Assembly (NCBI GenBank): GCA_019417325.1
Contig: DXVO01000001.1
Location: 62,001 to 126,000, forward strand
Length of the DNA stretch: 64,000 nucleotides
From: Parabacteroides sp.
GTDB taxonomy: Bacteria > Bacteroidota > Bacteroidia > Bacteroidales > Tannerellaceae
Reading direction: 5' to 3'
Shown: positions 63,607 through 64,000 of the stretch, one piece after another
Layout of the letters: the number at the start of each line of letters is the position of its first letter
Position numbering within the stretch: the stretch's first letter is position 1
The notes under the pieces: generated by a model
What the model was told of the DNA's origin: nothing
The model's input: the letters and a program-made list of their open reading frames with translations, nothing else
Databases searched by the model: none
Program-made: the position numbers and the translations under genes

Positions 63607-63614
63607 CAAAGGTA
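63607..63614 (-). promoter_or_regulatory. -7 box of the M13 peptidase gene
   Basis: TACCTTTG read on the minus strand, 27 bases before the ATG at 63579. No clear -33 partner. Confidence 0.4.
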
Positions 63615-63729
63615 CAAAAATACCTTGCACATGATTCTTTGTTTGTATTAAGAACAGCAAATCCCCCCTTGTGTATTTCTAATTTATGTATTTTTACACA
63701 CAAAAATTATCCATAGGTCTAAAATCATT

Positions 63730-63782
63730 CATAACTATGATTTTTCAAAATGATAGTTATGATTTTGGAAAATCATAACTAT
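63730..63782. repeat. Threefold repeat of a 14-16 base element upstream of the GH30-like gene
   Basis: CATAACTATGATTTTT at 63730-63745, then the reversed copy ATAGTTATGATTTT at 63753-63766 and AAAATCATAACTAT at 63769-63782. Copies two and three form a perfect 14-base palindrome with a GG spacer. They lie 58-111 bases upstream of the ATG at 63841. Confidence 0.8.
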
Positions 63783-63840
63783 GGATAAACAATCCGGAAC
63801 TATCCGGTAGAGACATATTTCATAAAAATTTAATACAAAC

Positions 63841-64000
63841 ATGAAAAGAAAAACAATCACCACCTTTTATTCCTTTCTGATTTGCTTTTTGTCGACCGCA
63901 TCTTTATCACTAAAAGCTGAAAATCCAGATAAACAAAATATAGAAATTAATCCATCGGAACAGTATCAGACATTGGAAGGCTGGGGTAGTTCCCTCTGCT
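63841..64000 (+). CDS. GH30-like exported glycoside hydrolase, 3' end outside window
   Basis: Only the first 53 codons are present. They encode a signal peptide (MKRKTITTFYSFLICFLSTA, cleavage near LKAEN) and the start of the catalytic domain: NPSEQYQTLEGWGSSLC, a hallmark of GH30 enzymes (beta-1,6-galactanase/glucanase and glucosylceramidase types) and of some related families. The active-site Glu residues lie beyond the edge, so the assignment is provisional. Confidence 0.65.
   Translation, partial: MKRKTITTFYSFLICFLSTASLSLKAENPDKQNIEINPSEQYQTLEGWGSSLC

Noticed and set aside
63841..64000. Considered as a complete small secreted protein
   Set aside because: The frame is open to the right edge and begins with the GH30-like EGWGSSLC motif, so it is a truncated large enzyme.
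1..64000. tRNA, rRNA, CRISPR array, prophage or intact insertion sequence
   Set aside because: I looked for cloverleaf arms and CCA-type ends in the intergenic gaps, regularly spaced direct repeats, and transposase/integrase motifs. Only the truncated Rpn-type remnant was seen.

Overview
The window looks like the chromosome of a gut-type Bacteroidales bacterium (Bacteroides or Parabacteroides; the genus cannot be fixed from sequence alone). The evidence is a SusC/SusD pair, a hybrid two-component system with an AraC output domain, NigD-like and six-bladed-propeller lipoproteins, several promoters with TAnnTTTG -7 boxes, and many secreted glycoside hydrolases. No tRNA, rRNA, CRISPR array, intact insertion sequence or prophage was seen. 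Both edges cut a gene: an S9 peptidase on the left and a GH30-like enzyme on the right.

Region 1 (1-27.4 kb) is mixed housekeeping and secreted functions: S9 peptidase, SPOR-domain lipoprotein, WbuC-type cupin, NigD-like lipoprotein, NAD(P)-binding reductase, cyclophilin with a large insertion, PIF1-type helicase with HRDC domain, DUF4923-like protein, MFS exporter, propeller lipoprotein, class II fructose-bisphosphate aldolase, ribosomal protein L31 type B, a GH35 beta-galactosidase with a C-terminal DUF302-like domain, S41 peptidase, GH13 enzyme, NahK-like sugar kinase, DJ-1 protein, PAS hybrid histidine kinase, and a three-gene envelope cluster (DUF6057-like membrane protein, TolB-like protein with one haem-c motif, small lipoprotein).

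Region 2 (27.8-48.1 kb) is the most unusual part. Eleven tightly spaced minus-strand genes encode, in transcription order: a 1181-residue glutaminase-A-like/SMP-30 fusion, two paralogous small membrane proteins, an FGGY kinase, a zinc-type dehydrogenase, a DeoC aldolase, a di-haem HzsA-like protein, a beta-propeller di-haem cytochrome, a second propeller protein, a GH43 and a GH2. A hybrid two-component regulator is transcribed divergently. There is no SusC/SusD pair in the run. My inference is a PUL-like locus that releases and perhaps oxidises a sugar or polyol outside the cytoplasm using c-type cytochromes, imports it through the paired membrane proteins, then dehydrogenates, phosphorylates and cleaves it. 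The substrate is unknown.

Region 3 (48.1-58.3 kb) holds a LytTR response regulator, a LytS-like kinase and an outer-membrane barrel protein in one operon, followed by a SusC-SusD-DUF3823 operon that has no adjacent degradative enzyme. Region 4 (58.7-64 kb) has a DUF5020/NCS2 pair that suggests purine or nucleoside uptake, MarC, an M13 metallopeptidase, and the start of a GH30-like gene preceded by a threefold repeat.

Non-coding features of note are a perfect 34-bp inverted repeat at 10.8 kb with a diverged half-copy at 44.05 kb, phased CATTC repeats in the regulator/operon intergenic region, several strong hairpin terminators between convergent genes, and a remnant of an Rpn-type nuclease gene at 27.5 kb.
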